Shown: positions 39,755-49,396, numbered from the stretch's first letter. The stretch: DNA of 64,000 nt from Aquipseudomonas alcaligenes MRY13-0052 (GCA_000474255.1 BATO01000008.1:1-64000); one strand, 5' to 3'. The notes: a model not told the origin generated them from the letters alone. Made by a program: numbers and translations.

Positions 39755-41533
39755 TCAGCGCTTGGCCACCAGGTCCTTGGGCAGCTTGAAGGTCCAGATC
39801 ATGCCGCCCTGGTCCAGGTCCTTGATGCGCTTGGCCACCTCGCCGCCCCACAGCGGCACGGCGCCGCCCCAGCCGGAGACCACGGTGACGTACTGCTCGC
39901 CGTCCATCTCCCAGGTGACCGGGGAGGCGATCACGCCGGAGCCGGTATTGAACTCGTAGAGCTTCTTGCCGGTCCTGGCGTCGAAGGCCATCAGGAAGCC
40001 TTCCGGGTTGCCGGTGAACACCAGGTTGCCCTTGGTGGCCAGCACGCCGCCCCACAGCGGCGCGTAGTTTTCATAGCGCCAGACTTGCTTGCCGGTCTTC
40101 GGGTCGATGGCGCGCAGCACGCCGATGTAGCCTTCGTTCAGCGGCTTGATGGTGAAGCCCGCGCCCAGGTAGGCCGCGCCCTTCTTGTAGGTCACGCCCT
40201 CGTTCCACATATCCATGCCCCACTCGTTGGAGGGCACGTAGAACAGGCCGGTGTCCTGGCTGTAGGCCATGGGCATCCAGTTCTTGCCGCCGAGGAAGGA
40301 CGGCGCGACGAACACCGAGGTGCCCTTCTTCGCATCCCCCGGTGCACCGGGGCGGTGGGCGTCGTCGTAGATGGGCCGGCCGTTCTTGTCCAGGCCCTTG
40401 GCCCAGGTGACCTTGTCGACGAAGGGGAAGCCACGGATGAATTTGCCGTTGGTGCGGTCGAGCACATAGAAGAAGCCGTTGCGGTCGGCGGTGCCGGCGG
40501 CCTTGATGGTCTTGCCGCCATCCTGGTAGTCGAACGACACCAGCTCGTTGACGCCGTCGTAGTCCCAGCCGTCGTGCGGGGTGGTCTGGAAGTGCCACTT
40601 GATCGAGCCGTCCTCCGGGTTCAGCGCCAGGCGCGAGGAGGAGAACAGGTTGTCGCCGGGGCGCAGGTGGGAGTTCCACGGCGAGGGGTTGCCGGTGCCG
40701 ATGAACAGCGAGTCGGTGCTCGGGTCGTAGTAGCCGCCCAGCCAGGGCGCGGCGCCGCCGGTCTTCCACAGGTCGCCCGGCCAGGTCTTGCCCGCTTCGC
40801 CGCCGGAGATGCCGTTCTCCACAGCCTTGCCGTCCTTGTAGACGTAGCCCATGTGGCCTTCCACGGTGGGGCGGCTCCACAGCAGGTTGCCGGTGGCGGG
40901 GTCATAGGCCTCGATCTTGCCGACCACGCCGAACTCGCCGCCGGCGACGCCGGTGATCAGCTTGCCCTTGGCGATCAGCGGTGCGGCGGAGATGGAGTAG
41001 CCGGCCTTGTAGTCGGCCACGGTCTTCTTCCACACCACCTTGCCGGTGTCCTTGTTCAGCGCCACCAGCTTGGCGTCGAGGGTGCCGAAGATCACCAGGT
41101 CGCCGTACAGGGCCACGCCCCGGTTGATCACGTCGCAGCAGGGCATGATGCCGTCGGGCAGGCGCGCGTCGTACTGCCAGAGCTTCTTGCCGGTGCGCGC
41201 GTCAGCGGCGAACACCCGCGAGTAGGAGGCGGTGACGTACATCACGCCGTCCTTGATCAGCGGCTGCGCCTGCTGGCCGCGCTGCTTCTCGCCGCCGAAG
41301 GACAGCGCCCAGACCGGGCGCAGTTCCTTGACGTTGTCGGTGTTGAGCGTGTCCAGCGTGCTGTAGCGCTGGCCCTGCTGGTTGAGGCCGTTGACCACGA
41401 TCTGGTCATTGCGCTTGCCGGCATCGCTGATGTCCTGGTCGGTGACGCCCGCCCAGGCCGACAGGCTGGCGAGGGTCATGGCGGCGAACAGCGCCGTGCG
41501 GACGAAAGGCTGGGTGAAACCGGTGGGGTTCAT
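39755..41533 (-). CDS. pedH: PedH-type lanthanide-dependent PQQ alcohol dehydrogenase
   Basis: This 592-residue periplasmic quinoprotein oxidises ethanol and related alcohols. A signal peptide ends at LASLSAWA. The eight-bladed propeller has the vicinal disulphide [10 protein letters not shown]. The catalytic Asp is D324 in [10 protein letters not shown], followed two residues later by D326. This extra aspartate is the marker of rare-earth-dependent enzymes (XoxF, PedH); the calcium type has Ala, Ser or Thr there. ATG 41533 has AGAGG 8 nt upstream; the open frame continues upstream but only the chosen start is followed by a signal peptide. A box (41644-41656) and a perfect palindrome (41566-41582) lie in its upstream region. 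The gene order matches P. putida PP_2673-2679. Confidence 0.95.
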   Translation of the reverse strand: MNPTGFTQPFVRTALFAAMTLASLSAWAGVTDQDISDAGKRNDQIVVNGLNQQGQRYSTLDTLNTDNVKELRPVWALSFGGEKQRGQQAQPLIKDGVMYVTASYSRVFAADARTGKKLWQYDARLPDGIMPCCDVINRGVALYGDLVIFGTLDAKLVALNKDTGKVVWKKTVADYKAGYSISAAPLIAKGKLITGVAGGEFGVVGKIEAYDPATGNLLWSRPTVEGHMGYVYKDGKAVENGISGGEAGKTWPGDLWKTGGAAPWLGGYYDPSTDSLFIGTGNPSPWNSHLRPGDNLFSSSRLALNPEDGSIKWHFQTTPHDGWDYDGVNELVSFDYQDGGKTIKAAGTADRNGFFYVLDRTNGKFIRGFPFVDKVTWAKGLDKNGRPIYDDAHRPGAPGDAKKGTSVFVAPSFLGGKNWMPMAYSQDTGLFYVPSNEWGMDMWNEGVTYKKGAAYLGAGFTIKPLNEGYIGVLRAIDPKTGKQVWRYENYAPLWGGVLATKGNLVFTGNPEGFLMAFDARTGKKLYEFNTGSGVIASPVTWEMDGEQYVTVVSGWGGAVPLWGGEVAKRIKDLDQGGMIWTFKLPKDLVAKR

Positions 41534-41565
41534 TGCGGCTACCTCTGCGGGCTTGTTGTTGTCAT

Positions 41566-41582
41566 CCGGGAAAATTTCCCGG
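41566..41582. promoter_or_regulatory. 17-bp palindrome in the pedH leader
   Basis: CCGGGAAAATTTCCCGG is a perfect palindrome around one central base, 32 nt before the pedH ATG. A close relative, GGGAAGTTTTCCC, lies upstream of exaA (45193-45205) at almost the same distance from the TACT-N5-GGTA box (63 and 60 nt). Candidate binding site for a factor common to the two dehydrogenases. Confidence 0.5.
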
Positions 41583-41643
41583 TCTGCCGCGAATTCTTGG
41601 TTCGCCCGCCCTCCCCGCCAATTCACCTCAGTGCGGAGATTCG

Positions 41644-41656
41644 TAGTTCCTTGGTA
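41644..41656 (-). promoter_or_regulatory. TACT-N5-GGTA-type box upstream of pedH (variant)
   Basis: The plus strand reads TAGTTCCTTGGTA, one base off the shared form, 111 nt before the pedH start. CTTGGTAGCA matches the exaB/exaA box exactly over ten bases. Confidence 0.5.
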
Positions 41657-41748
41657 GCAATACCGGCCCACCCGGTTCCAGGGGCGCTGGGTGGGCACAG
41701 GATCGGCGTAGGTGGGCTTGGGCGTGGGTCGGCGGGTGGGCGGGTGGG

Positions 41749-41938
41749 CGTAGGGTGGGCTTCAGCCCACCGCTCCCGCTCCCAGCCCCAGGCAACGAAC
41801 GATCGGGCACGACGGCGTGCCCCACCCGACTCCATCTGGTGGAGGTAAAGAGCGACCTCCACCCTACGCCCAGGGGGTACGCCTGCGCTGGGTGGGAACG
41901 CAGAACAGGTAGGGTGGACGACGCTTCACCCGTCCACC
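41749..41938. repeat. REP-type palindromes between pedH and the metallo-hydrolase
   Basis: Three inverted units are visible: GTAGGGTGGGC/CAGCCCACC near 41750-41771, GGTGGAGG/CCTCCACCCTAC at 41838-41867 and GTAGGGTGGACG/CGTCCACC at 41909-41938. With the pedH promoter signals they fill the 435-nt gap; no gene is seen. Confidence 0.75.
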
Positions 41939-41968
41939 ATGCGGAGCGCGTCGTGGCACCGCTGCGCC

Positions 41969-42895
41969 TCACTCAGCCAATGGCAGGCGTTCGCGCTCGT
42001 AGCGCGGGTAAAGGTGGCTGACGCTGCGCACCAGCTCGTAGCGGGTCAGGCTGATGCCGGCGAAGCGTTCGGGGATGGGCGCGCGGATCAGCTCGTTCAT
42101 CTCCGCGCCGCGTTTCGCGCCGTCGCGCAGCAGGCCGTCGAGCCAGCCGAGGTAGTCGCGCATCTGGGTGAAGATCGCGTCATCGCGGGCCACCGGGCCG
42201 TGGCCGGGCACCAGCAGTTTCCAGGGCAGCGCCTGGAGCTGGTCGAGGTCGGCGAGCCAAACGTCCAGCCCCGGGCTGTTGGGGGTGGTCAGGGCCCGCT
42301 GGTAGAACAGCAAATCACCGCCGAAGAGCACGCCGGTGCGCTCGTCGAGGATCGCCAGGTCCGCCCCGGTGTGGCCGCGCAGGGCCAGCAGGCGCAGCGG
42401 GTGGCCACCGATGCTGAAGGTGCCGGGGGTGACCGCCTCGGTGGGCAGCAGCACCTCGGTGCCGCGCATCCAGTCGCCCACCAGGCGGTACATGTTCTCG
42501 GCCATGGCGTCGCCCTGCTGGCGCAGCAGTTCGGTGGTGCCGGGCAAGGCGGCGATGGGCACGTCGGCGAAGGCCTGGTTGCCCAGCGCGTGGTCCGGGT
42601 GGTGGTGGGTGATCAGCACCCGGACCACCGGCTGCGGGGTGACCCGTGCGATGGCCTGGCGCATCGCCTCGCCGTAGCGCCTGGAGGGGCCGCTGTCGAT
42701 CACCACCACGCCGTCGTCGGTGACGATGAAGGCGGTGTTGACCACGTTGCCGCCATTGCCCGCCGCGAAGTTGTCGGTGCTGCCTTCCAGCAGCCAGGTG
42801 CCTTCGGCGATCTGCCGGGGTTGCAGGGTGTAGTCCAGCTCGGCGCGGGACAGCAGCGGCAGCACGACGAGGAACACCAGCACGAGCAGGCGCAT
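41969..42895 (-). CDS. Quinoprotein-associated metallo-beta-lactamase-fold hydrolase
   Basis: This 308-residue exported protein (signal peptide MRLLVLVFLVVLPLLSRA) has a metallo-beta-lactamase fold with the zinc motif THHHPDHALGN, plus further ligands in RGHTGADLAI, FGGDLLF and VPGHGPV. It matches the SoxH-related quinoprotein relay hydrolase family found beside PQQ dehydrogenases (P. putida PP_2678 position). It starts 2 nt after the SoxYZ-like gene and is the last gene of the exaB operon. Substrate unknown; it may act on a thiol-bound intermediate on the SoxYZ-like carrier (inference). Confidence 0.85.
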   Translation of the reverse strand: MRLLVLVFLVVLPLLSRAELDYTLQPRQIAEGTWLLEGSTDNFAAGNGGNVVNTAFIVTDDGVVVIDSGPSRRYGEAMRQAIARVTPQPVVRVLITHHHPDHALGNQAFADVPIAALPGTTELLRQQGDAMAENMYRLVGDWMRGTEVLLPTEAVTPGTFSIGGHPLRLLALRGHTGADLAILDERTGVLFGGDLLFYQRALTTPNSPGLDVWLADLDQLQALPWKLLVPGHGPVARDDAIFTQMRDYLGWLDGLLRDGAKRGAEMNELIRAPIPERFAGISLTRYELVRSVSHLYPRYERERLPLAE

Positions 42896-42897
42896 GC

Positions 42898-43653
42898 CTA
42901 GAGCCCCCCTTCGAATTCGTTGCCGTTGTTGTCGCGCAGCCACAGGCGCGCGCCTGCGTGGCCCTTCACGTCCAGGCTGAGGGTGGGGTTCTCGGCCACG
43001 GCCGGGAACAGCTCCAGGGTCGCCAGGGGCTTGCCGTCGGCGTCGCGCAGTTCGGCCTGGTTGAGGAAGAACTCGGGGATGCCGCCCACCAGGCCGTTGT
43101 CCATCGGGTGGTCGACGCGCAGGCGCAGGCGTTCGTCGTCCCCCAGGGGAAAGCGCGCGGCGTGGATCTGCCCCAGGCGGTCCTCCCAGCCCGGTTGCGC
43201 GCGCACCACGCTGGGCGCGGTGCAGCCGCCGCCGGCGGCGTCGATCCAGGCCGAGCCGATGTGCCAGACGCCATCCTCGGTCAGCGCCGCCGCGCGGATC
43301 GGCGTGGCCTGCTCGATGCGGATGCGGATCGCCACCACCGGCAATACGGCATCGCCGGGGCGGAAGTCGAACACCCGGGGAATGGGGTTGAGCTCGGCCC
43401 AGGCCATGACTCGCGTCACCTTGCCCGGCAGCGCCCGGGCGTCCACCTGGATCGGCACCTGGCGGGCGTCCTCGGCGAAGGGCGGCGCCAGCAGCTGCAC
43501 GCGGTCGTCGAAGACGTAGGGCGCGCCGTCGAGGATGCGCTGGTGGTGGAAGTCCCACATCACCGAGGGCATCGGGTCCTTGCCCGGGTCGGGCGCAGCG
43601 AGGGCCTGGGCACCCAGGCACAAGCCCAGCAGCAGCGTGGTCAGGTGGCGCAT
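42898..43653 (-). CDS. Quinoprotein-associated SoxYZ-like carrier protein
   Basis: This 251-residue periplasmic protein (signal peptide to AQALA) fuses SoxY-like and SoxZ-like halves. The SoxY-like half carries AAGGGCTAPS, with a cysteine in a glycine-rich stretch as in the SoxY swinging arm, although here it is internal. The SoxZ-like half follows with VDHPMDNGL and PTLSLDVKG. This family sits next to PQQ alcohol dehydrogenases (PP_2677 position). GGGAG lies 8 nt before ATG 43653. The carried group is unknown. Confidence 0.85.
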   Translation of the reverse strand: MRHLTTLLLGLCLGAQALAAPDPGKDPMPSVMWDFHHQRILDGAPYVFDDRVQLLAPPFAEDARQVPIQVDARALPGKVTRVMAWAELNPIPRVFDFRPGDAVLPVVAIRIRIEQATPIRAAALTEDGVWHIGSAWIDAAGGGCTAPSVVRAQPGWEDRLGQIHAARFPLGDDERLRLRVDHPMDNGLVGGIPEFFLNQAELRDADGKPLATLELFPAVAENPTLSLDVKGHAGARLWLRDNNGNEFEGGL

Positions 43654-43684
43654 GGCGGTTCTCCCTGGCAGGCCGGGGCCCACC

Positions 43685-44563
43685 TCATTGCACGTCCTGG
43701 TAGAGGCCGGGCAGCTCGTAGGTCAGCCCGTAGCGGGCGTATATAGCGGCCAGCCGGCCATCGCGGACCATCGCCTCCACCTCCATGTCCAGCGCGTTGG
43801 AAAGCTGGCGGTTGGACTCGTGCACCGCCATGCCGATGTCCCACAGGGGCTGGCCGAGGTTGGGGTAGGTGGTGTCGGAGGATTGCAGCGCCGGGTCGGC
43901 GGCCTGGTGCAGCAGCCACTGCAGCTCGCCGCGCAGGGCCATCACCGCGTCCACCTCGGCGCCCTGCAGGGCGGTGAAGGCGGCGGCCGGGCTCGGGTAG
44001 TGGCGGGTGTTGGCGCTGAGCTGGCCGTTGAACACCGAGGTCAGGTAGAAGGACGGCACGCTCTCCAGCTCGACGCCGATGGGGTGCAGGCGGAACACGC
44101 CGATGCTGTCCACCGCCGGCAGGCGCCGGGTGTCGTGCACCAGGTGCCAGCGCTCGCGCTGGTAGGGGGCGAAGATCACCACCTGTTCGTTGACCAACTC
44201 GCCCACGTCGTTGCGCCGCGCGGTGTAGTCACGGTCGTAGGGCACGCGCAGCATCAGGTCCGCGAGCAATTTGGGGCGCAGGTAGTGGCCCTTCCAGATG
44301 TAGTTGCGCAGGTCGTCGTCGAGCTTCTCGCCGGGGGTCACCCAGATCAGCTCGGCCTTCAGCCCCAGCGCTGCGGCCAGGGCATTGGCCAGGTCGACGT
44401 CGACGCCGCGGGCCTGGCCGTCCTGCTGGAAGCTGTAGGGCGGGAAGTTCTCGTAGACCGCGACCTTGAGCACCCCCGAGGCGAGGATGTCGTCATAGGG
44501 GCGGACCTGCGCCTGCGCCAGCGGCAGGCACAGCAACCAGCACAGCAGGGCGAGCAGGCGCAT
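43685..44563 (-). CDS. Quinoprotein-associated periplasmic substrate-binding protein
   Basis: This 292-residue extracellular solute-binding protein (family 3 type) has signal peptide MRLLALLCWLLCLPLAQA. The ligand-domain starts at LKVAVYENFPPYSFQQDGQA, and RGVDVDLANALAAALGLKAE is typical. It belongs to the set found with PQQ dehydrogenases (XoxJ/MxaJ-like, PP_2676 position). XoxJ-type proteins are thought to help activate the dehydrogenase rather than feed an ABC transporter. No permease gene is next to it, which fits that view. It starts 5 nt after exaB. Confidence 0.88.
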   Translation of the reverse strand: MRLLALLCWLLCLPLAQAQVRPYDDILASGVLKVAVYENFPPYSFQQDGQARGVDVDLANALAAALGLKAELIWVTPGEKLDDDLRNYIWKGHYLRPKLLADLMLRVPYDRDYTARRNDVGELVNEQVVIFAPYQRERWHLVHDTRRLPAVDSIGVFRLHPIGVELESVPSFYLTSVFNGQLSANTRHYPSPAAAFTALQGAEVDAVMALRGELQWLLHQAADPALQSSDTTYPNLGQPLWDIGMAVHESNRQLSNALDMEVEAMVRDGRLAAIYARYGLTYELPGLYQDVQ

Positions 44564-44568
44564 GGCGA

Positions 44569-45006
44569 TCACTCTTCGACGTGGACGCTTTCCAGGTAGG
44601 AGCGGATGGCCCAGAGCGCTTCCTGGCTGAGGAAGTCGGCCATCTTCGGCATGTACACCGCGCCGTCGCGCACCGCGCCGTTGATCACCCGTTCCTTGAA
44701 CCACTCGTCGCCATCGGCGCTGATTTCCAGCAGGCGCAGGTCAGGGGCGATGCCACCGGACTTGGCTTCCAGGCCGTGGCAACGGGCGCAGTTCTGGTTG
44801 TAGGCCGAGGAACCGATCTCCACCGCCAGGGCGTTCTTCTCATAGGGCGCGCGGTAGGGGTTGGTGTCGCGCCATTCCTTGCCCAGGGGCTCCAGGCCAT
44901 CGGTGTTGACGGCCTGCGGCACGACATCGCCATGGGCCAGGGCAAGACCGGTGAGGCTCAGACCGGCAAGGAACATCAGGCCACGCAGGGCGTTCTTGTT
45001 ATTCAT
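44569..45006 (-). CDS. exaB: Cytochrome c550 (ExaB/PedF), electron acceptor of the alcohol dehydrogenases
   Basis: This 145-residue periplasmic c-type cytochrome accepts electrons from the PQQ ethanol dehydrogenase. The signal peptide ends at LALA (residue 24). The single haem motif is CARCH (C73, C76, H77), and a methionine ligand is likely in YMPKMADFLS. ATG 45006 is preferred over 45015, whose purine-rich site is too close. It is divergent from exaA and leads an operon with the binding protein, the SoxYZ-like protein and the metallo-hydrolase. The shared box at 45120-45132 lies 114 nt upstream. Confidence 0.93.
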   Translation of the reverse strand: MNNKNALRGLMFLAGLSLTGLALAHGDVVPQAVNTDGLEPLGKEWRDTNPYRAPYEKNALAVEIGSSAYNQNCARCHGLEAKSGGIAPDLRLLEISADGDEWFKERVINGAVRDGAVYMPKMADFLSQEALWAIRSYLESVHVEE

Positions 45007-45119
45007 GACTTCCATCCTCTTCGAGATGCTGGGCAAGGCGAACGCTCGGCAGGAGCGTGGTGACGAGGATGGTAAGGAGCCGTCGATAACGGCCGAATGC
45101 TGCTTTGGTGGCCGCGCCC

Positions 45120-45132
45120 TACTCCCTTGGTA
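45120..45132. promoter_or_regulatory. TACT-N5-GGTA box between exaB and exaA
   Basis: TACTCCCTTGGTA is a perfect copy of the shared box. It lies 114 nt before exaB (same distance class as exaC and pedH) and 183 nt before exaA. It may serve both divergent units. Confidence 0.6.
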
Positions 45133-45192
45133 GCAGGCCGGGCGGAGGTGTATCGAGGCGCTTTGGCAGCGGTTCCAAGTCATGCCCGCACT

Positions 45193-45266
45193 GGGAAGTT
45201 TTCCCGGCAAGCGCGGGAGTTTTTCCGTATCCCGCAGGCGGTGGCGCTTCCAGTATTCGAAGCGCC
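45193..45266 (+). promoter_or_regulatory. Palindrome and hairpin in the exaA upstream region
   Basis: GGGAAGTTTTCCC (45193-45205) resembles the palindrome before pedH. Further down, GGCGCTTC (45243-45250) and GAAGCGCC (45259-45266) are perfect arms with an 8-nt loop, followed 49 nt later by the exaA ATG. The second element probably folds in the mRNA leader. Confidence 0.45.
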
Positions 45267-45315
45267 AGGACGCCAGGTGGCGCACTGGTCCACAACGACC
45301 ACGGGAACCGCACAC

Positions 45316-47187
45316 ATGACAACAAGATCGCACCCCCAACCTGCCAGCCCGCTCAGCCTCGCCATCAAGGGCCTCCTGCTCGCCGGTGGCCTCGCCGCCA
45401 GCGCCGGGGCCTTCGCCGCCAACGTGACCTGGGAAGACATCGCCAACGACCATGTCTCGGTCAAGGACGTGCTGCAGTACGGCATGGGCACCAACGCCCA
45501 GCGCTGGAGCCCCCTGGCCCAGGTCAACGACCAGAACGTGTTCAAGCTGGTGCCGGCCTGGTCCTACTCCTTCGGCGACGAGAAGCAGCGCGGCCAGGAA
45601 TCCCAGGCGATCGTGCGCGACGGTGTGGTCTACGTCACCGGCTCCTACTCCCGCGTGTTCGCCCTCGACGCCAAGACCGGCAAGCGCCTGTGGGTCTACA
45701 ACCACCGCCTGCCCGACGACATCCGCCCCTGCTGCGACGTGGTCAACCGCGGCGCCGCCATCTACGGCGACAAGATCTTCTTCGGCACCCTGGACGGCCG
45801 CCTGGTGGCGCTGAACAAGGACACCGGCAAGGTGGTGTGGAACAAGAAGTTCGGCGATCACACCGCCGGCTACACCATGACCGGGGCCCCGACCCTGATC
45901 AAGGACCAGAAGACCGGCAAGACCCTGCTGATCCACGGCAGCTCCGGTGACGAATTCGGCGTGGTCGGCCAGCTCTACGCCCGCGACCCGGACACCGGCG
46001 AGGAAGTCTGGATGCGCCCCTTCGTCGAGGGCCACATGGGCCGCCTCAATGGCAAGGACAGCACCCCGACGGGCGATGTGAAGGCGCCCTCCTGGCCGGA
46101 CGACAAGAACTCCCCGACCGGCAAGGTCGAGGCCTGGAGCCACGGTGGCGGCGCCCCCTGGCAGAGCGCCAGCTTCGACGCCGAGACCAACACCATCATC
46201 GTTGGCGCGGGCAACCCCGGCCCCTGGAACACCTGGGCGCGCACCGCCAAGGGCGGCAACCCCCACGACTACGACAGCCTCTACACCTCCGGCCAGGTGG
46301 GCGTGGACCCGAGCACCGGCGAGGTGAAGTGGTTCTACCAGCACACCCCGAACGACGCCTGGGACTTCTCCGGCAACAACGAGCTGGTGCTGTTCGACTA
46401 CAAGGGCAAGGACGGCAAGGTGGTGAAAGCCACCGCCCACGCCGACCGCAACGGCTTCTTCTATGTGGTGGACCGCACCAACGGCAAGCTGCAGAACGCC
46501 TTCCCCTTCGTCGACAACATCACCTGGGCCAGCCACATCGACCTGAAGACCGGCCGCCCGGTGGAGAACGAAGGCCAGCGCCCGCCGCTGCCCGAGCCGG
46601 GCCAGAAGCACGGCAAGGCGGTGGAGGTCTCCCCGCCCTTCCTCGGCGGCAAGAACTGGAACCCCATGGCCTACAGCCAGGACACCGGCCTGTTCTACGT
46701 GCCGGCCAACAACTGGAAGGAGGACTACTGGACCGAGGAGGTGAACTACAAGAAAGGCTCCGCCTACCTGGGCATGGGCTTCCGCATCAAGCGCATGTAC
46801 GACGACCACGTCGGCAGCCTGCGCGCCATGGACCCGACCACCGGCAAGGTGGTGTGGGAACACAACGAGCACCTGCCGCTCTGGGCCGGCGTACTCGCCA
46901 CCAAGGGCAACCTGGTGTTCACCGGCACCGGCGACGGCTTCTTCAAGGCCTTCGACGCGAAAACCGGCAAGGAGCTGTGGAAGTTCCAGACCGGCAGCGG
47001 CATCGTCTCCCCGCCCATCACCTGGGAACAGGACGGCGAGCAGTACATCGGCGTGACCGTCGGCTACGGCGGCGCCGTGCCGCTGTGGGGCGGCGACATG
47101 GCCGAGCTGACCAAGCCGGTGGCCCAGGGCGGCTCGTTCTGGGTGTTCAAGCTGCCGAGCTGGGACAACAAGACCGCCAGCCGCTGA
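45316..47187 (+). CDS. exaA: ExaA/PedE calcium-type PQQ ethanol dehydrogenase
   Basis: This 623-residue periplasmic quinoprotein has the same length as P. aeruginosa ExaA. The signal peptide ends ASAGAFA. It has the vicinal disulphide [10 protein letters not shown], propeller tryptophan motifs and the catalytic Asp D350 in [10 protein letters not shown]. The residue two positions on is Ser352, so it is the calcium rather than the lanthanide type. It oxidises ethanol and other primary alcohols and passes electrons to cytochrome c550 encoded divergently. ATG 45316 is the only start followed by a signal peptide; its ribosome site is weak (GGGAA), so translation may be controlled by the leader hairpin. 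Confidence 0.96.
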   Translation: MTTRSHPQPASPLSLAIKGLLLAGGLAASAGAFAANVTWEDIANDHVSVKDVLQYGMGTNAQRWSPLAQVNDQNVFKLVPAWSYSFGDEKQRGQESQAIVRDGVVYVTGSYSRVFALDAKTGKRLWVYNHRLPDDIRPCCDVVNRGAAIYGDKIFFGTLDGRLVALNKDTGKVVWNKKFGDHTAGYTMTGAPTLIKDQKTGKTLLIHGSSGDEFGVVGQLYARDPDTGEEVWMRPFVEGHMGRLNGKDSTPTGDVKAPSWPDDKNSPTGKVEAWSHGGGAPWQSASFDAETNTIIVGAGNPGPWNTWARTAKGGNPHDYDSLYTSGQVGVDPSTGEVKWFYQHTPNDAWDFSGNNELVLFDYKGKDGKVVKATAHADRNGFFYVVDRTNGKLQNAFPFVDNITWASHIDLKTGRPVENEGQRPPLPEPGQKHGKAVEVSPPFLGGKNWNPMAYSQDTGLFYVPANNWKEDYWTEEVNYKKGSAYLGMGFRIKRMYDDHVGSLRAMDPTTGKVVWEHNEHLPLWAGVLATKGNLVFTGTGDGFFKAFDAKTGKELWKFQTGSGIVSPPITWEQDGEQYIGVTVGYGGAVPLWGGDMAELTKPVAQGGSFWVFKLPSWDNKTASR

Positions 47188-47194
47188 CCCTCCC

Positions 47195-47216
47195 CGGCGC
47201 GCCTGCGGGCGCGCCG
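47195..47216 (+). terminator. Strong hairpin between exaA and the pentapeptide gene
   Basis: CGGCGCGCC and GGCGCGCCG form a perfect 9-bp stem with a TGCG loop, 8 nt after the exaA stop. No T run. It may stop or slow most transcripts and lower expression of the downstream gene. Confidence 0.5.
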
Positions 47217-47244
47217 ACTCCCCTGCCACGCACCAGGAGCCGTC

Positions 47245-47925
47245 ATGAACTACCTGCCCATGTTCCTTCCCCTGCTGATGCTGGTCGTCGGGCTCGCCTG
47301 GGCCCAGGCCCCCGCCCCGCAAGCCGAAACCGCCACCGAGGACGCCGTCCGGGTGATCGGCGGCTGCCGCCTGGAGCCGGAAAGCCAATGCCCCGGCGCC
47401 GACCTGCGCAATGCCGACCTGCGCAACCTCGACCTGCACAAGATCAACCTGGCCGGGGCCGACCTCTCCGGCGCCGACCTGCGCCACGCCAACCTCGACC
47501 TGGCCAACCTGGAGAAAGCCCAGCTGGTGGGCAGCAACCTGACCCGCGCCAGCCTGCAGCAGAGCAACCTGCGCGTGGCCAACCTCAGTGGCGCCCGCCT
47601 GGTGGCGGTGCAGGGCTGGGGCCTGTTCGGCCAGGGCGCGCAGTTCAAGGGCGCCGACCTGACCGCCGCCTACCTGGAGTTCGCCCGCCTCTCCGGCGCC
47701 AAGCTGCACGACGCCAACCTCAGCGCCGCCGACCTGGAAATGACCTGGCTCAGCCGCGCCGACCTCAAGGGCGCCCACCTCAACGACGCCAACCTGCAGG
47801 AAGCCAAGCTGGGCGACGCCAACCTGGAGAACGCCGACCTCAGCGGCGCCCGTCGCCACTACGCGTCGTTCCAGGGGGTGAACATGGAAGGCTGCCGGGA
47901 ATGCCCGGTGGATTGGGAAAAATAA
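47245..47925 (+). CDS. Exported pentapeptide-repeat protein
   Basis: This 226-residue protein has a signal peptide (MNYLPMFLPLLMLVVGLAWA) and then a run of A(D/N)LXX repeats, such as ADLRNADLRNLDLHKINLA, that fold into a right-handed quadrilateral beta-helix. Short cysteine-containing ends are present (GGCRLEPESQC near the start, EGCRECPVDW at the end). AGGAG lies 6 nt before the ATG. It follows exaA, as in P. putida (PP_2673 position), and is probably co-transcribed through the hairpin. Function unknown; periplasmic scaffold or enzyme helper is only a guess. Confidence 0.88.
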   Translation: MNYLPMFLPLLMLVVGLAWAQAPAPQAETATEDAVRVIGGCRLEPESQCPGADLRNADLRNLDLHKINLAGADLSGADLRHANLDLANLEKAQLVGSNLTRASLQQSNLRVANLSGARLVAVQGWGLFGQGAQFKGADLTAAYLEFARLSGAKLHDANLSAADLEMTWLSRADLKGAHLNDANLQEAKLGDANLENADLSGARRHYASFQGVNMEGCRECPVDWEK

Positions 47926-48058
47926 TGCTCGGGCGGCGCGCGTCTACACTTCAGGCGTCGCGCCCCAACGATTTTTCTGTCATCTGATTTAAGAAAGTTC
48001 TGTCAGGGCCGATGAGCTGACCAAGCGCCTCCACACTCTCAGCCAACGGGTTCCGACC

Positions 48059-49375
48059 ATGTTCAACACAAGCTTGAAAAAGGAACTGGAGCACCTTCGG
48101 GAGGAAAATGCCCGAGCCCAGCAGATCAAGGAATCCATCTTCCAGGAAATGCTGGTGATGGAGATCGACCTCCAGGGTCGTATCCTGTCCGTCAACGAAA
48201 ACTTCCTCAACGAGTTGCAGTATCGCCGTGACACCATCATCGGCCGCACGCTCGAAGAGCTCATTCCACAGGCCTTCCACCGCGACCCCAACTACCTGAA
48301 GATGCGCCAGGGCCTGGCCAACGGCGAGCACTTCAACGGCGCGTACCGGCTGCTCCGCGGCGACGGCCGCGAGGCCTGGCTGCGCTGCATCTGGCAACCG
48401 ATCCGCGACGGGCGCGGACAGATCCAGAGCGTGGTGGTGTGCGCCAACGACCTGACCCGCACTATCGAGACCGCCAAGGAGCACGAGGGCCTGATCAATG
48501 CCCTGCTGCGCTCCACCGCGGTGATCGAGTTCAACCTCAAGGGTGAGGTGCTCAACGCCAACCAGCGCTTCCTCGATGCCATGGGCTACCGCCTGGAGCA
48601 GATCAAGGGCAAGCACCACAGCGTCTTCTGCGATCCGGAGGAATCCAGCTCACCCGCGTACCGGGAGTTCTGGGCCAAGCTGCTGCGCGGCGAGTTCGTG
48701 GTCGGGCGCTTCAAGCGCGTCGACGCCCACGGCCGCGACGTCTGGCTGGAGGCCTCCTACAACCCGGTGCACGACACCAACGACCAGCTCTACAAGGTGG
48801 TGAAATTCGCCACCGTGATCACCGACCAGGTGAACCAGGAGCAGGCCGTGGCCGAAGCGGCGAACATCGCCTACAGCACCTCCCAGCAGACCGACGCCAC
48901 CGCGCAGAAAGGCGCCTCGGTGGTCAGCCAGACGGTCAACGTCATGCGCCTGATCACCAACCAGGTGCAGGAAGCGGCCGAAGGCATCGAGGCGCTGGAC
49001 AAGCAGTCGCAACTGATCAGCTCGATCATCAAGACCATCAGCGGTATCGCCTCGCAGACCAACCTGCTGGCCCTCAACGCCGCCATCGAGGCGGCCCGCG
49101 CGGGCGAGCAGGGCCGCGGCTTCGCGGTGGTCGCCGACGAAGTGCGCCAGCTGGCCGGGCGCACCAGCCAGGCGGCCGAGGAAATCGTCGAGGTCGTGCA
49201 GCAGAACCAGAGCCTGGCCCAGGCGGCGGTGGACAGCATGTCCAGCAGCCGCCACCACGCCGAGCAGGGGCTGAACCTGGCCAACGAGGCCGGCTCGGTA
49301 ATCGTCGAAATCCAGGACGGCGCCCAGCGCGTGGTCAGCGCCGTGGGGCAGTTCGCCAGCCAGTTGAAGACCTGA
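48059..49375 (+). CDS. Soluble PAS-PAS methyl-accepting protein (BdlA-like)
   Basis: This 438-residue protein has no membrane segments. It has two PAS domains ([40 protein letters not shown]) and a C-terminal chemoreceptor signalling domain with the tip [20 protein letters not shown]. The layout equals that of BdlA and Aer-like receptors, which sense redox or energy state through PAS cofactors. It stands alone, downstream of the exaA-pentapeptide unit after a 133-nt gap that holds no clear signal. Identity with BdlA itself is not claimed; the ligand and output (chemotaxis or biofilm dispersal) are inferred. Confidence 0.88.
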   Translation: MFNTSLKKELEHLREENARAQQIKESIFQEMLVMEIDLQGRILSVNENFLNELQYRRDTIIGRTLEELIPQAFHRDPNYLKMRQGLANGEHFNGAYRLLRGDGREAWLRCIWQPIRDGRGQIQSVVVCANDLTRTIETAKEHEGLINALLRSTAVIEFNLKGEVLNANQRFLDAMGYRLEQIKGKHHSVFCDPEESSSPAYREFWAKLLRGEFVVGRFKRVDAHGRDVWLEASYNPVHDTNDQLYKVVKFATVITDQVNQEQAVAEAANIAYSTSQQTDATAQKGASVVSQTVNVMRLITNQVQEAAEGIEALDKQSQLISSIIKTISGIASQTNLLALNAAIEAARAGEQGRGFAVVADEVRQLAGRTSQAAEEIVEVVQQNQSLAQAAVDSMSSSRHHAEQGLNLANEAGSVIVEIQDGAQRVVSAVGQFASQLKT

Positions 49376-49396
49376 GGTGGAATAGCCTGGCGGGGG

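Noticed and set aside
44569-47859. 1,096-codon minus-strand frame covering exaA and the pentapeptide gene
   Set aside because: Only its last 145 codons are a real gene (exaB). The upstream part is the antisense of exaA and of pentapeptide repeats.
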